The notes beneath the pieces are model-generated. The model was not told the origin of the DNA. It saw nothing but the letters and a program-made list of their open reading frames with translations, and made no database searches. Positions 44,322 through 55,635 of a DNA stretch of 64,000 bases are shown here, one piece after another. Source of the DNA: Lumnitzera littorea (Eukaryota > Streptophyta > Magnoliopsida > Myrtales > Combretaceae); the NCBI GenBank assembly GCA_024138015.1, contig JAMXBB010000002.1, forward strand, positions 47,124,746 to 47,188,745. The letters are read 5' to 3'. A program made the position numbers and the translations under genes. Positions within the stretch are counted from its first letter, which is position 1, and each line of letters starts with the position of its first letter.

Positions 44322-45685
44322 TGAAGGCATATACCATGCTTATTAGGCAAGTGCACTTATCAAGTAATAGAATAGAGAACTCCAAGAGTCCAAGGTTATC
44401 AATCTCATGAGGACTGAACACTAACTTACCCATTCTAATTTACCCTAATTAATGATGGGTTACAATATTGATGATAATTGGATGAAAATAAAGAAGTGAA
44501 AATTAATCAGAAATTAACTATGAACAAAACAATGAAATAAAACTAAATAACCATAAATTGAGATACTTAGACTGTAATCACCATGAGTGTAAAATGTAGT
44601 ATCCTAGGATTTTTAGTGAATTTCTTATTCTTATTAATTGGATGAATTCAATCGCTAATTTAATAGGAATCACTTCTCTATTAAATTCTAATCCTAATTA
44701 CATTCTATCTAAATTGCTTTTAGGATATAACTCCTTATAACAACACTAAGAACATAAATTCCACAAGAAAAAAGAAGAAGAAGAAAGAATGATTCTCAAT
44801 TCTAAAAGAAATCTATAACTTATCTCTAAGCTTATAGTAGATCCCTTCAATTATAGTAGATCTATTTATGTATTGGTCTTGTGATTTCAATACATAAAAG
44901 CAGATAATTAAGTTGAGAATCTATAAATAACAACTTAATCTAAATGAAACATAATTGAATTGACAAGAATAAAAGAATTGCATTAAAATAAAACAATTAT
45001 GCCATTTTACATTGTTACCTCAATGGTTCTTAGGTCTAGATATCAAAGCTTCTATGCTACAATTATGATAAAGATGTAGACTTTCATGATAAAAGAAACA
45101 CTACTCTATATCTATCTGAATGTCTCCTCCTCTCTCCTTTATATACAAATGGCTATAATTTATTTACAGTGTCTAGGCAGAATAATCTCTAAAGGGTAAG
45201 TGAATCAAAATAAACTAGAGGTCTATAAGTGTAGTAGCTGGACGTGAACTACTCCTTGCAATAATTTTCGAGAAGTTGTCTTAAAATTAATGATGAGGGG
45301 ATCATGGTTGGAGAACATAGCCATGATGGGTGATTGTGGTTAAGTTCTTGTAAAAAATCCTTCAAACTTCAATTTGGAATTTAAAGATGTGGACTTCACG
45401 ACTAAGGAACACTGTCATAAGGGGTAATCATGGTCGTCTTCCTTGCTTATTTGTTGAGCACATTCTCTCTAACACTCACTACTTTCAGATTATCCTTTAA
45501 AATATATGAAATTCTTCTCACAAATCGTCTGAATTCTCATCTTTTCCCCCAATTGCTTCATTTGAGTTATGAAATAAAAAAAAAAAAAAACTCAAATCTA
45601 TAGCAAATTCAATAGAATTATATTAAAATAACTTAAAATATCCAAGAAAATATCATAACTTATGAGAGTAATTTTACACTCATCA
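44322..45685 (-). repeat. 5' LTR of element E
   Basis: TGAAGGCATATACC to ACACTCATCA; partner of 39,922-41,271. Confidence 0.9.
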
Positions 45686-46650
45686 AGGGAAAATAATCTT
45701 TCGAGTAAGCCTTATTGAGATTTGTATAGTTGATGCACATGCACCATTTTTCATTGGACTTCTTTACATGTACAATATTCGCTAACCATGGCGGGTAGCA
45801 CTCCGCTCTAATGAACCTAACTTGCAATAGTTTTTGTACCTCCCATTCGATTGTGACTTGTTGCTTTAGTGCAAAATGTCTTTTCTTTTGTTTGACAGGT
45901 TGTACCTTAGAGTTTACATAGAGGTTGCAAGTCACTTCAAGGATATCAATAATGCTTAGTATGTCCTCGAGGGATGATGCAAATGTGTCAATGTTGGCTT
46001 AGAGGAAATCAGTATGTTGGTCTCGTTTTCCACAAGTAACGATGTCCTTACCCATTTGGCTAGCTTAGGGCTACTCTTAAGCTTGATTTGCTTAATCTTC
46101 TTTATTGGCTCTCCCCATGAGCTCAAATTTTTCTCAGAACCCAATTTTATGTACATTACATTATCTTGAAGGTAAAGGGATCTAGACAGCTTCCAGTCAA
46201 CCCGTGCTTCGCCAACTCTAGTTCGCATAGGGAACTTAACCTTAAGGCATGTTTGATTGATTAATATATCAAACTTTGCAATGCTTGATCGCTTATATGG
46301 GAACTAGTAGTCGATGACCACAAAATCAATCGATTGTGTAGCTATATACTTGTCGTCACCCAAACACATAAGTAAGGTAATGAGCCCCTTGGTTGGTACA
46401 AATTTGCTGCCTCTAAAGCTTGTAAGGTTATGCTTGTATGGTTGTAAGGGCTCTTCATGTTGCCGTTTTTTCTGCTCGTAAGCATAATAAAAGAGGATGT
46501 CTACCGAACCGTTGATGTTAACAAACATCTTGGGGACATTGAAGTACTTGATCTTTGCATTGATAACCACGGCATTGCTGTGTGGATACTCAACACCTAC
46601 CTTATCTTTAGCAAAGAAGGTAATTGTGGTGTCAATCTTCGCCTTCTTGC
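45686..46650 (-). pseudogene. Protease and RT first half of element A
   Basis: The reverse strand reads, from 46,570, MVINAKIKYFNVPKMFVNIN, then GSVDILFYYAYEQ and LQPYKHNLTSFRGSKFVPTK, the aspartic protease of Tat-type elements; the usual D-x-G-S-S active site is spoiled (VNINGSVDIL, where the Asp is Asn). From about 45,910 RT follows: KKRHFALKQQVTIEWEVQKL, FIRAECYPPWLANIVHVKKS, KWCMCINYTNLNKAYSKDYF. This is the fingers part of RT (C-DYTDLNKACPKD in related elements). It breaks at 45,686, at the duplication of element E, and continues at 39,921. Confidence 0.88.
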
Positions 46651-48250
46651 CTTAAAGAAGAATGACCTCATGCTTGACTATTGATGAGGAGCTTGCTCCT
46701 CCTAACGTAGGTTCTCTAACAATTGTGTTAACTTAGCCCTTCTTTCTTTAATGTTGGTGATCATTAAGGAGGTCTTCCTGTTACTATTGTTGTTGTTGTT
46801 GTAATAGCTACTCAATCTATCAATGTTGAGTGGGTTGTTGGATTTGGTTTCTCTCATTGGCAATGAGATGGTTGATGCGGTCTTTACGTACAAAGCCTTT
46901 AACGGCATTCATGAAGTAGTGGCACTCATAAGTATTGTCCTTGCAAACATTGTGGTAATCATAGAATTTGCTAAATCATGCGGGTTTTGGGGTTTCTCGA
47001 ATATGAGGAGCTCGAGGGAGTTGCCCCCTAACTTCATAAAGCACATTGCCAAAAGGGTAGTTCAAGGGTCTATTGTTCATGTAGTTTCCAAACTTCTGCT
47101 TTTGCCTCTCTAAGTGTTCCCTAGAGGAGGAGGCTTGTTTGATGCCCTTTGGGTTGAGACGATCCTTAACTGAGCTGCATCTGTCATTGTTAGTCTATAG
47201 CCTTACCCTTATGGTATCTTTTCAAGCCACATACTTTTCTACTAGTCACATGAACACATTGAGTGACTTAGGGTAGCTTGCCATTAAGGCTGACTTCGGT
47301 AATGAGGGCCTAGAGTGAGACCCCTATATTTAAACTTAAGACTTAGAGCTTAGGCTAGTTAAATCACTTTAAGTAAGCTTAGATTGTCTCGTTGAGCCAT
47401 TGCTTGATGTGGTACAGTGTAGAGAAATCCCTACGTAGCACCTTTAAGCTAAGGAAGTGTTATTGGAACTTTGTTGCCAACTCATTTAGATAGCTAATCA
47501 AGTTATTTGGCAAGGTGTTGAACTAAAGGAGCATAGCATTCGTCAATGTATTGGGGAAGGCCTTTCACATGATGGCATCGAAGAAGTTATGAAGGCTTAT
47601 CATTGTGCAGAAGTATACAAGGTGATAGTTGGGGTCACCTAAACCATCATAATTGCTCAAGTATGGGAGCTTAACACCTTATAAGAGCGTCTCTTTAGGT
47701 ATGATAGGCACAAAGGGGCTCTTCACTACACCTTGTTATAAAACATGAGCTAAAGACTTGGCTTTCTTTTGGTTACGCATGCTGGATGCATGGTAAATAT
47801 ATTCATCCAACTCTTGGGGACATTTGTGTCTTCGAGTGGCTTTTGGGAGTATCTTTGAGATAGCTCCTTAGGCACTTCACTCATACTAGATTGCTCACTT
47901 GACATGTGTACTTTACAGTAGTTATTGTTCAATTGATCACGAGGGTCCTTGGATGGATGACGATCAAGTTAAACTTTCTTATATAAGCGTACGATGTTCA
48001 TAATGGGTGTCGTACTCATCTACTCAATCTTGCAAATGAGCTGAACGTAGCTTCTTCTTGGCAACATTTCTCTTGTGCTTTTTTCAAGGTAGTAGTCTTC
48101 CTTGTAGAGAGCAACATTTGATTCTTGCATTCTACAACATTCTTTAATCATTTGGTGAAAAATCGCCTTGAGTTGCTCTAGTTTATAAGCTTGGTGGACT
48201 AGGGTTGGCAAAGCAGATGAGCATGGTGGTGGCGGTGATGACTTACCACC
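46651..48250 (-). pseudogene. gag of element A
   Basis: Reading the reverse strand from about 48,230: ALPTLVHQAYKLEQLKAIFH, then KSWMNIFTMHPACVTKRKP. In the gag domain near 47,600-47,400 come KAFPNTLTNAML, FNTLPNNLISYLNELATKFQ, KQWLNETI, corresponding to AFP-TL-G-A--WF--LPP-SI-SF--L---F in Tat-type gag. Near 46,900-46,700 basic, asparagine-rich text follows. Stops in every frame show loss of function. It is preceded on the reverse strand by the primer-binding site and 5' LTR. Confidence 0.75.
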
Positions 48251-48323
48251 ATAAACCTACTGAGATGCTTGAGGATGTGTATTCTTACTTCTTATTATGT
48301 CTTAGGTGGATTTTTCAATAGTG

Positions 48324-48338
48324 GTGGGCGCCAAATGG
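48324..48338 (-). promoter_or_regulatory. Primer-binding site of element A
   Basis: TTTGGCGCCCACCAC on the reverse strand directly inside the LTR edge. The form TTTGGCGCCCACC is common at this place in Tat-type gypsy elements. It marks 48,339 as the LTR boundary and proves the orientation. Confidence 0.75.
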
Positions 48339-49010
48339 TGATTACAAAAATCAGGAGGGTTGATTAGTTGTGCTTTGAGTAGCTTGATCTCCTTGCTTAA
48401 TGAATGACCTATAAACCCCCCCTGGTTGTTTTGTCTACAAAGGTCCTTCAATACTTAAGTTAGCAAGGAGAGATTAAAGAGAGAGTAGGGAAGAGTGTTT
48501 TTATGTCTAAGAGAGTCTTTTAGAGAGTTTTGAGAGTGCTCGTAGTGCTTGGGAGTCAAGTGAGTGAAAAGAGGGAAGAAATCTAGTACCTTTGTCTCCT
48601 TATTCTATTTATAGGGCAAGGAGCTTATCTACCAACGATACATATTATCCTAAGTTTCGTTCGTATAAAGCATTTGCAGGGGACATGCTTTGTAGGTGGG
48701 ATAGAACAGTTTTGTTACTTCGTCAACCATGAACATGCTGACAGTTATGTCTAAAACTTGGGAGCTAACATGTCCAAAACTACTTGGTGTGTTGATTGTA
48801 CCACATATGTCAAAAGGCAATTAATGGAGAGAAAGAGAGGGAGACTGCAAGGTAGAAGCATTAAGAGCTTTGAGTTGCTTACTAAATGCCTAGTGAGTAC
48901 TTAGGAGGATAGAGGCAACCTTGACTTAAGGAGTTGGGCTAAGCTCTCCAAGACCTTGAGATGTTCAGAGGGAGTCGAGGTGCTTGGGGTAGCTTGAACA
49001 AGTTATGCTG
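48339..49010 (-). repeat. 5' LTR of element A
   Basis: Matches 9,954-10,640 in order and orientation with many substitutions. Similarity fades after GAGGTGCTTGGGGTAGC near 48,990, so the outer end is either truncated or too decayed to see. Confidence 0.75.
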
Positions 49011-49544
49011 GCATATGGATGGGCTGGATAGGTCGAGGTAGAGGTGTTCACTAGGTTGATGTAGCTTAGAACCGACCTTGAATTGCCGGTTCATGGGTCG
49101 GCAAGAGAGGGGATGGGTTCAAGTCCATTTAGTAGGCCAATTCAATAGCTCTTGAATCATGATTTTTCTTTTTCTTTTTTGCTTTTTTTGAAGTTCCCTT
49201 AATTATTATAAATAATTTGTAAGCAATTCATCTTTTTTTTTTCCAACTAAATATAAAACTTTCTATCGTTACTTATGAATAAAAAATTTTATTTTTGGTT
49301 AATTTATTTCAATTTTAAAATAATTCATTTGGACTGTGTGAGTGTGAATGTGTAATGTTATATTATATATATAGTATATTGTATATAGTCTAATATATAG
49401 TATATATATATTATGGTGTATATATATAAAGTATCTTTATTATATATTACATGTACTATATGCTTTTTGTTACATAATATATAGTATATATATAGTATGT
49501 TTGCATGATATACGTATAGACAGTATATTATACATTATGCATAG
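49011..49544. other. Spacer with TA-rich low-complexity tract
   Basis: About 49,060-49,160 has words such as GAACCGACC, CCGGTTCA and GGTTCAAG that suggest a small decayed element. From 49,350 to 49,530 the text is a TATATAGTATAT-like run. No gene is seen. Confidence 0.45.
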
Positions 49545-50020
49545 TGTTGATAGTTAGTTTTTGTCCACCCATCTTACTTGTCCATTAGGTTATCGACAAG
49601 CCGGGCAATCCATATTCTTGGTACCTTATCGAGTAATCGATATTCTTGGCACTACATCGAGTAACACAGATCCGTCATTGATTTGAATTCAAGTTCATGG
49701 TGCGAACAGTTATTACAAGTACGGTTATATTACATAATTACCTACTCTCCCTACATTTTAGGGAAGGTGTTTAATCAAGAACCTTTTACGTATCTCAACA
49801 GTTATTCTAATAACTGCTCCTTTAAACATGACAATCTCCTATAAATACGGGAAAGAAACCTTGTAAGAGACATCTCATAACTCTTAACCTCTGGACTTTA
49901 CTTTTCCCATTCTTGCTTATTGACTTAGGCATCGGAGTGGCTGCACCGGACTGGCCTCGATGCCAAGCATTTTTCTTAGCATTGCAAGATATCTCTAACT
50001 CCCAAAATTCACTAAAAACA
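49545..50020 (+). repeat. 5' LTR of element B
   Basis: Runs from TGTTGATAGTTAGT to TCACTAAAAACA, just before the primer site. A TATA box (CTATAAATACGGG) lies at 49,850, giving a U3 of about 300 bases and a short R-U5. No second copy is in the window to confirm the left edge. Confidence 0.7.
49850..49862 (+). promoter_or_regulatory. TATA box of element B LTR
   Basis: CTATAAATACGGG, about 170 bases before the LTR end, in forward orientation. Confidence 0.6.
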
Positions 50021-50034
50021 TTTGGCGTTGTCTA
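50021..50034 (+). promoter_or_regulatory. Primer-binding site of element B
   Basis: TTTGGCGTTGTCTA immediately after the LTR CA end; differs from the common TTTGGCGCCGTCTG by a few transitions. Confidence 0.65.
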
Positions 50035-50054
50035 TTTTTCCTAAACACACCCAC

Positions 50055-51330
50055 ATGGCTAAGACTCGAATGACCAAGAGTACAAGGGCTAGCACTTCTT
50101 CCCAATACCTTGAGGGTAAAAGTCGACATACTGATGAGCAATGATTGACTAAACTTGAGCAACTTTGCCTCGATTTAGCCAAGGAAAACTTGGATTTAAA
50201 CAAAAAACATGAACAAATCCTTAACCTCCTCCATAATAGGATTAATCTAAATTAGAACAAAGACCATGGTGATCATGATGCTGGAAATAGCGATGATTCA
50301 ATTTATTCACCTGAGTTATAGAAAAAGCAAGCTAAGGATATGAGGGGACCTTCGGCTCCTACTTTAAAAAAAATGACAAAGGTAAGCAACCATAGCAAAT
50401 GCACCATGTGGGTCCTTTGCATATCAGTACCCTTATTGCAACAAGCAAGTAATTCCAAATTAAGAAGATTCCCTTTGTTTCGAAGATTTTGGAGGAAGTG
50501 ATACCTCGACACATCAAGCTGCCACAGTTTAAAACTTATGATGGCACAAAGGACCTGAAGACCACCTGGAGTACTATTGTATGTTGGCCAAGTTGTATGG
50601 TTTGAGTGATGTAGTGGCCTATTAAGCCTTTCCTTCAACTTTGAGGAATGTAGCTAGTACATGGTTCAAACACTTAAAACTAAACATCATTTCTTGTTAT
50701 GATGAATTAGTAGAAGTGTTTCTTCAACACTTCCTAACAAGTAAACTTCCTGTTAAGGATTCTTCAATCCTTAACACAATCAAACAAAAATTAGATGAGT
50801 TAATCAGAGACTACTTGGCTAAGTTTATGGCTGAGATGGTTCAAATCCTAGAATTGGATATGGGTGTGGCTGTCAACGCCATAATTGATGAAGTTAAGCC
50901 CCATGGAGACTTTTTCAAGTCTCTTGTAAAGAATAAGCTAAAAACTTTCGCTAAGTTCAAGGCTAAAGCCACCTCATACATCCATCAGGAAAATAACATA
51001 AAGGCTTGGCGAGAGGCTGATCAGAATAAAGGAGATTGAAAAAATGACAAGAGAAAAAGTATGGAGGATAGACTCGGCTTAGATGATGATTAAAGTTTGA
51101 ATGCCAAGAGAAAGAGACTAAGGATTCCAACATTTTCATCTTACACACCCGTCAATCATCTAATTTCAGACATACTGATGGAGGTACGTAGGTAGAGAGG
51201 CGTTCTGTAGTGGTAAAAAAGAATGAGAGGAAATCCCTCAATGAGAAATTCCAATAAGTACTGTGACTTCCACCACAACAAAGGTCACAACATAGATGAG
51301 AGCATATAGCTCAAGAATGCTATTGAAGAT
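50055..51330 (+). pseudogene. gag of element B
   Basis: ATG at 50,055 begins MAKTRMTKSTRASTS. The conserved gag domain lies at 50,500-51,040: the longest open part, from 50,641, reads MRNVASTWFKHLKLNIISCY, DELVEVFLQHFLTS, LNTIKQKLDELIRDYLAKFM, matching A--WF--LP--SI-SF--L---F---F and VKQ--GESLRDY--RF of Tat gag. At 51,256-51,300 the nucleic-acid-binding knuckle reads YCDFHHNKGHNIDESI, where the last Cys of C-x2-H-x4-H-x4-C is replaced. There are stops before 50,641, at 51,037 and after DESI. Confidence 0.8.
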
Positions 51331-51579
51331 GCGATTCAACATAGGCATTTGCGAAAATTTTTAGCATATGATGCCAAAAATATCGAGAGCACATCCCAAA
51401 AGAGATGTAAGGAACAAGAGAATGACACTAGGTTAACCATGGCCAAGAGAGATGCAAGGGATGTGAATCCTAGCAAAGCACCCAATGGAGTGATCAACAC
51501 CATTGTTGGTGGACCTACTATAGGCCAGTTAATCTCTTCGACCTTGATGAATGCCAAAAATTACATCTACAACATTTAA

Positions 51580-53470
51580 GGCAAGAAGGTCAAGATCGAT
51601 AACATAATTTCTTTTACGGAGGATGACTTTGAAGGCATCCAGTGACCACATGATGACACACTAGTTATCAGTACAAGAGTTGCCAACTTCGAAGTCAAGA
51701 AAATTCTTGTTGACATAAGAAGTTTAGCTGATATCATTTTTTAGCATGTGTTAGAACGAATGAAACCCAAGATCAGAGCGTAGCTAAGATCTTACAAGTA
51801 TGATCTTGTGTTCGACCAAATGAGACCTAAGATCAAAGCGCAACTAAGATCTTATAAGTATGATTTATACACATTCGATAACTAACCAGTATAAGTAGCT
51901 GAAGTAATTTCTTTGCCGATATAGATCGATGATGACAAGCATGTTGTAGAGGATAAAGTGGACTTCCTTATCATTAAATGTTGGTCCCCATACAATATGG
52001 TAATGGGACAGTCGTGTCAACATCTATTTGGCATTGTCCTTTCAACAGCACATCTTAAAGCCAAGTTCCCTACTTCTATGGGAGTCGGCATGTGCAAAGG
52101 GGATCAGCAATTGGCAAGGTTCTTATATATGAGGGCCTTAAGATGAGAATGCAAAGGGGATCGGCAATTGATAAGGTGGAAACCTATTCGGAATGCAAGT
52201 CTGTCGGCATAGAGAATGCCAAGAGTAATATTGAGGTAATTTCTTTAAGGAATGACCTTAGGAAAACAACAAGGATCGAGAAATCCTTGTCAGTAGATAT
52301 TCGGTAAAGTTTGATTAACTTCTTGCAAGTCAACACCGATATGTTTGCATGGTCCCCTTTAGACATGCTGAGTATCCTGAGAGAAGTTATGGTATACAAG
52401 CTCTAGCTTGATTCGAATGTGAAGGTGGTCCAACAAAAGAAAAGGCATTTTACACCAGAGAGACAAGCGGCAATAGAGGAAGAAGTCCAAAAGTTATTGA
52501 AGGTAGGATTTATCCGAGAAGAGCCTTATCTAACTTAGCTAGCCAATTATGTGCTAATCATGTTTAACAGCAAGTGGCAAATGTGCATAGACTTTACGGA
52601 TCTCAACAAGGCCTATCCCAAGGATTGTTTCCCATTGCCAAAAATTGACCAGATGGTAGATGTAACCACTGGACACGTGTTACTTTCTTTTGTTACCAAT
52701 TTTGGAATGTATTGTTATACGGTGATGCTCTTTGGGTTGAAGAACCTTAGTGTAACATACCAGAGACTTGTTACTAAGATGTTCAAGCTCTAGATTCATA
52801 GAAACATCGAGGTATATGTTGACGGCATGATTGTGAAGAGTGTGAATGAAGATTGGCATCTTATCGACCTTGAGGAGATATTTGCTACATTGAGGAGATA
52901 GAGCATGAAACTCAACCTACAGAAATGTGTCTTTATTGCAACATTAGGAAAATTTTTAGGATACATGGTTACTTGACGTGATATTGAGGCCAACTTGAGA
53001 AAGGTTGAGGCAATAAGGAACATGAAATCCCTTTGTATGGTCAAGGAAGTTTAAGAACTCATTGGATGAATAGCTGCCCTCAATAGATTTGTGTTGAGAA
53101 GTATGGATAGGTGCACAAAATTCTCTAAGATCTTAAAGAGTCTGAAAGAATTCAAATGGTTTGACGATTGCAAGAGAGCTTTCAATGATCTCAAAGAATT
53201 TCTTACATCACCACCAATACTCTCGATACCTATTTCAAGAGAGAATTTATATTTATATTTATCTATCAACTACCGAACTCTTTCTTTTGTATTGGTCTGA
53301 ATTGACGGAAAAGAGCATCGACCTGTTTATTATGTGAGTTATGTTTTGCAAAGGCCAAAGATTTTGTACACGAAAATAAAAAAACTTGTTTTAGTATTAG
53401 TTCTCTCAACAAGGAAGTTGAAGCCATATTTTAAGGCTCACTAGATAATAGTGCTCACTAATTAGACATT
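51580..53470 (+). pseudogene. Protease, RT and RNase H of element B
   Basis: Protease is marked by VDIRSLADI near 51,710, where the active site (usually D-G-G-S-S-A-D-I) has lost D-x-G. RT runs from about 52,430: KRHFTPERQAAIEEEVQKLL, FIREEPYL, KWQMCIDFTDLNKAYPKDCF, PLPKIDQMVDVTTGHVLLSF. The next about 22 residues, which hold the first catalytic Asp (MDAYSGYNQI in relatives), are missing in frame, and reading goes on VTNFGMYCYTVMLFGLKN. The second catalytic site reads EVYVDGMIVKS (52,812-52,844), with YVDD turned to YVDG. RNase H follows with FKWFDDCKRAFNDLKEFLTS, PPILSIP, YYVSYVLQ. At least eight stops. Confidence 0.88.
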
Positions 53471-53579
53471 GCGGTAAGCATTGTAGCGACCTAACTCCTT
53501 GGAGAGGATGATGAATATGCCTTAGAGTTGAGTGCCCAAGATGTATAGTATAAACCTAGAATCGCACTAAAGGCTCAAG

Positions 53580-53935
53580 TATTAGCAAATTTTGTAGTCG
53601 AATTCATTGGTGAAGAAGATTGTATGGAGGTTATAGAGAAACCTGTTTGGTTCCTTTATGTAGATGGTTCTTCAACGTGAGAAGGAAGTGGTGTAGGCTT
53701 GGTTCTTCAAGGCCCCCATAATGTCAAAATTCATTACACTCTAAAATTCGGATTCCTAATTAGCAACAATGAAGCAAAGTATGAAGCTTTGATTGTCAGA
53801 CTGAAACTAACAAAAGAAATTAGCATTGAGAAACTCGAAGTGTTCTTTGATTTGCAATTGGTGGTGAGTCAAGTCACTAGAAGTTACGCAGCAAAGGAAG
53901 AAGAGATGAGCAAGTACCTATTAGTGGTATGAATG
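53580..53935 (+). pseudogene. Second RNase H domain of element B
   Basis: Tat-type elements carry an additional RNase H of a cellular kind after the usual one. Here it reads KPVWFLYVDGSST, stop, EGSGVGLVLQGPHNVKIHYT, LKFGFLISNNEAKYEALIVR, LKLTKEISIEKLEVFFDLQL, VVSQVTRSYAAKEEEMSKYL. The D of YVDGS, the E of NEAEYEAL (here NEAKYEAL, so the second acidic position is changed) and the D of DSQL (here DLQL) mark the active-site positions. One stop lies after GSST. Confidence 0.8.
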
Positions 53936-54099
53936 CTCATAGAAGAATTTCAATCTTTCTTCATCCACAAAATTCTGAGAAGCAAGATTATTGTAGCCAA
54001 TAAGTTGTCAAAATTAGCTAGTATGGCATTCTTGAATTGAGCAACAAATTTTTTGTCGGGTTTCTTAAGTAGAATAGTTTATCCACCTTTTCACAGAGT

Positions 54100-55366
54100 T
54101 GTGAGTTGGCTCCTTACCCGAGAGAAGAATCTTAGATGGATCTCCTAGTGGATTATTTGAGAGACGGTACTCTCCTTGACAATAAGAAATGAGCGTGAAG
54201 ATTGGCTACCAAGTCGCGAACTATACGCCGATTGATGGTCATTTGTATAAACTCGACATATCATAACCCTATCTTCAATGCCTTCCTCCAAGAGATGCCT
54301 AAAGGGTGTTATCCAAACTGTATGGTGGCATATGTAGTAACTACGTAAAAGTGCAGATACTATATGTTCGAGTACTGCGACTTAGTTATTACTGGCCGAC
54401 TATGAGAGAAGATGCAAATGAAGTTATCCTGCACAGTCCTCACTGCTAGAAGCATGACTCACCGATTCATGCGTCTACAACTACGTTATGTAGCCTAACC
54501 AACCCTTGGCCCTTCGCCCAGTGGGGGTTACATATTCTCGGACCCTTTTTGAAGTCTACCGCCTAACAACAATTCATCATTGTTGTCGTGGATTACTTTA
54601 TCAAATGGGCAGAGGCTGAAGCAATGGTGAAGATCACCAAGAAAAAAGTGGAAGTGTTTGTTTTCAGTTTCATCATATCAAGATTTAGAGTTCCTTACAT
54701 GATAATCACAAATAATGGCTCGCAGTTTAACAATAATAAGTTTCGAGCATTTTACGAGAAGTATGACATTCACATCAACTATACATCTATCAGATACCCT
54801 CAGACGAATGGACAAGTTGAAGCCATAAACAAGATCATTTTGTATGGCTTAAGAAGGAAAGTAGATTAAGTTAGGTAAACTGCTGAATGTTTTATGGGGG
54901 TATCGAACCACCCATAGAACTGCGATTAGGGAGATGCCTTTTAAGTTAGCATACAGCATGGAAGTTGTGTTGCTGATTGAGTTGGTTGTACCTAATCTAT
55001 GGACGTAGAATTTCAATATTATGGTTAATCAAGTTGGATTAATAGTGAATTTGGATACCATTGATGAAATCTAAGATATTACAAGAGCTAAGGTTATGGC
55101 ATACCAGCATAAAGTGGTAAGGTATTGCAATCAGAAAGTGAAGGACAAGGTTTCTTAACTTGGAGATTTGGTTTGCTAAAAGACGAAAGCTACTGGCATG
55201 CGAGTGAGTCAAGGGAAGCTTGGCGCCAATTGGGAGGATCCTATTAGGACTTAGGAAGTCGTTGGTGAGGGGGCTTATTGATTAGAAAAGTTGGATGGAT
55301 CTATCATCCCTTGAGCTTGGAACGCCGATAATTTGAAATTATATTTCAATGGATTTGTCAAATGAT
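54100..55366 (+). pseudogene. Integrase of element B
   Basis: The zinc part is only partly readable (HSPHC near 54,440). The catalytic core reads WGLHILGPFLKS near 54,525 (relatives WG-DI-GP, so the first Asp is His-Ile), VVDYFIKWAEAEAMVKITKK from 54,580, FRVPYMIITNNGSQFNNNKF, YEKYDIHINYTSIRYPQTNG, QVEAINKIILYGLRRKVD. The motif N-G-S-Q-F usually preceded by Asp has Asn (TNNGSQF), and E in QVEAINK is kept. Past a stop at 54,867 it continues WGYRTTHRTAIREMPFKLAY and a tail near 55,290 with EKLDGSIIP and WNADNLKLYF. Strong identity; dead. Confidence 0.88.
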
Positions 55367-55635
55367 TGTCATCTCCACTTGTTTAGTGATAGCCAACTTG
55401 CTTGTAAGACTATAATACTTTTTTATGAGAATTATGTTTGAAGTCTCATTATATTTCTTGTTCTTAATATGATTACTGGATTAATGAGTTCTAGACTGCA
55501 CGGCAAATGAATTGACCTAAGTTTTAGCCTATCGCGGTTAATGAACTGCATAAATTAATCTTACAGCCGAGTAATGCGGTTAGTCCATACCCCAAACAGC
55601 TAACAGATAAAGTCTACAAAGAGGCATGAATTAGG

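Larger units (their letters stand above)
39922..45685 (-). mobile_element. Element E: non-autonomous Athila-like gypsy element
   Basis: LTRs of 1,350 and 1,364 bases with ATCA ends enclose a 3.05-kb internal region. Target duplication is GGGGA (39,917-39,921) against AGGGA (45,686-45,690). On the reverse strand a primer site TGGCTCGATTACCAAGG (44,296-44,312) is a decayed form of the TGGCGCCGTTGCCGGGG site of Athila elements. Athila-type gag and the start of protease follow, but no RT, RNase H or integrase. It sits in the RT gene of element A; deleting it with one duplication restores the reading YFPLARIN. Confidence 0.9.
9954..49010 (-). mobile_element. Element A: Tat-type Ty3/gypsy retrotransposon, split by nested insertions
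   Basis: Two copies of one LTR family in the same orientation lie at 9,954 and 48,339, and the pieces between them on the reverse strand follow the gypsy order when read from the right: LTR, primer-binding site, gag, protease, RT, RNase H, integrase, then an ORF of opposite strand, then LTR. That antisense ORF between integrase and 3' LTR is typical of several Tat-type elements. Removing the insertions at 12,867-15,806, 17,399-19,802, 20,520-33,727, 33,746-38,827 and 39,922-45,685 leaves about 9.6 kb, the usual size. All reading frames are broken. The far edge of the 5' LTR is uncertain. Confidence 0.8.

Noticed and set aside
49350..49540. Satellite array or replication origin in the TATATAGTATAT run
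   Set aside because: Low-complexity text without a fixed period or higher-order units; no supporting signal.
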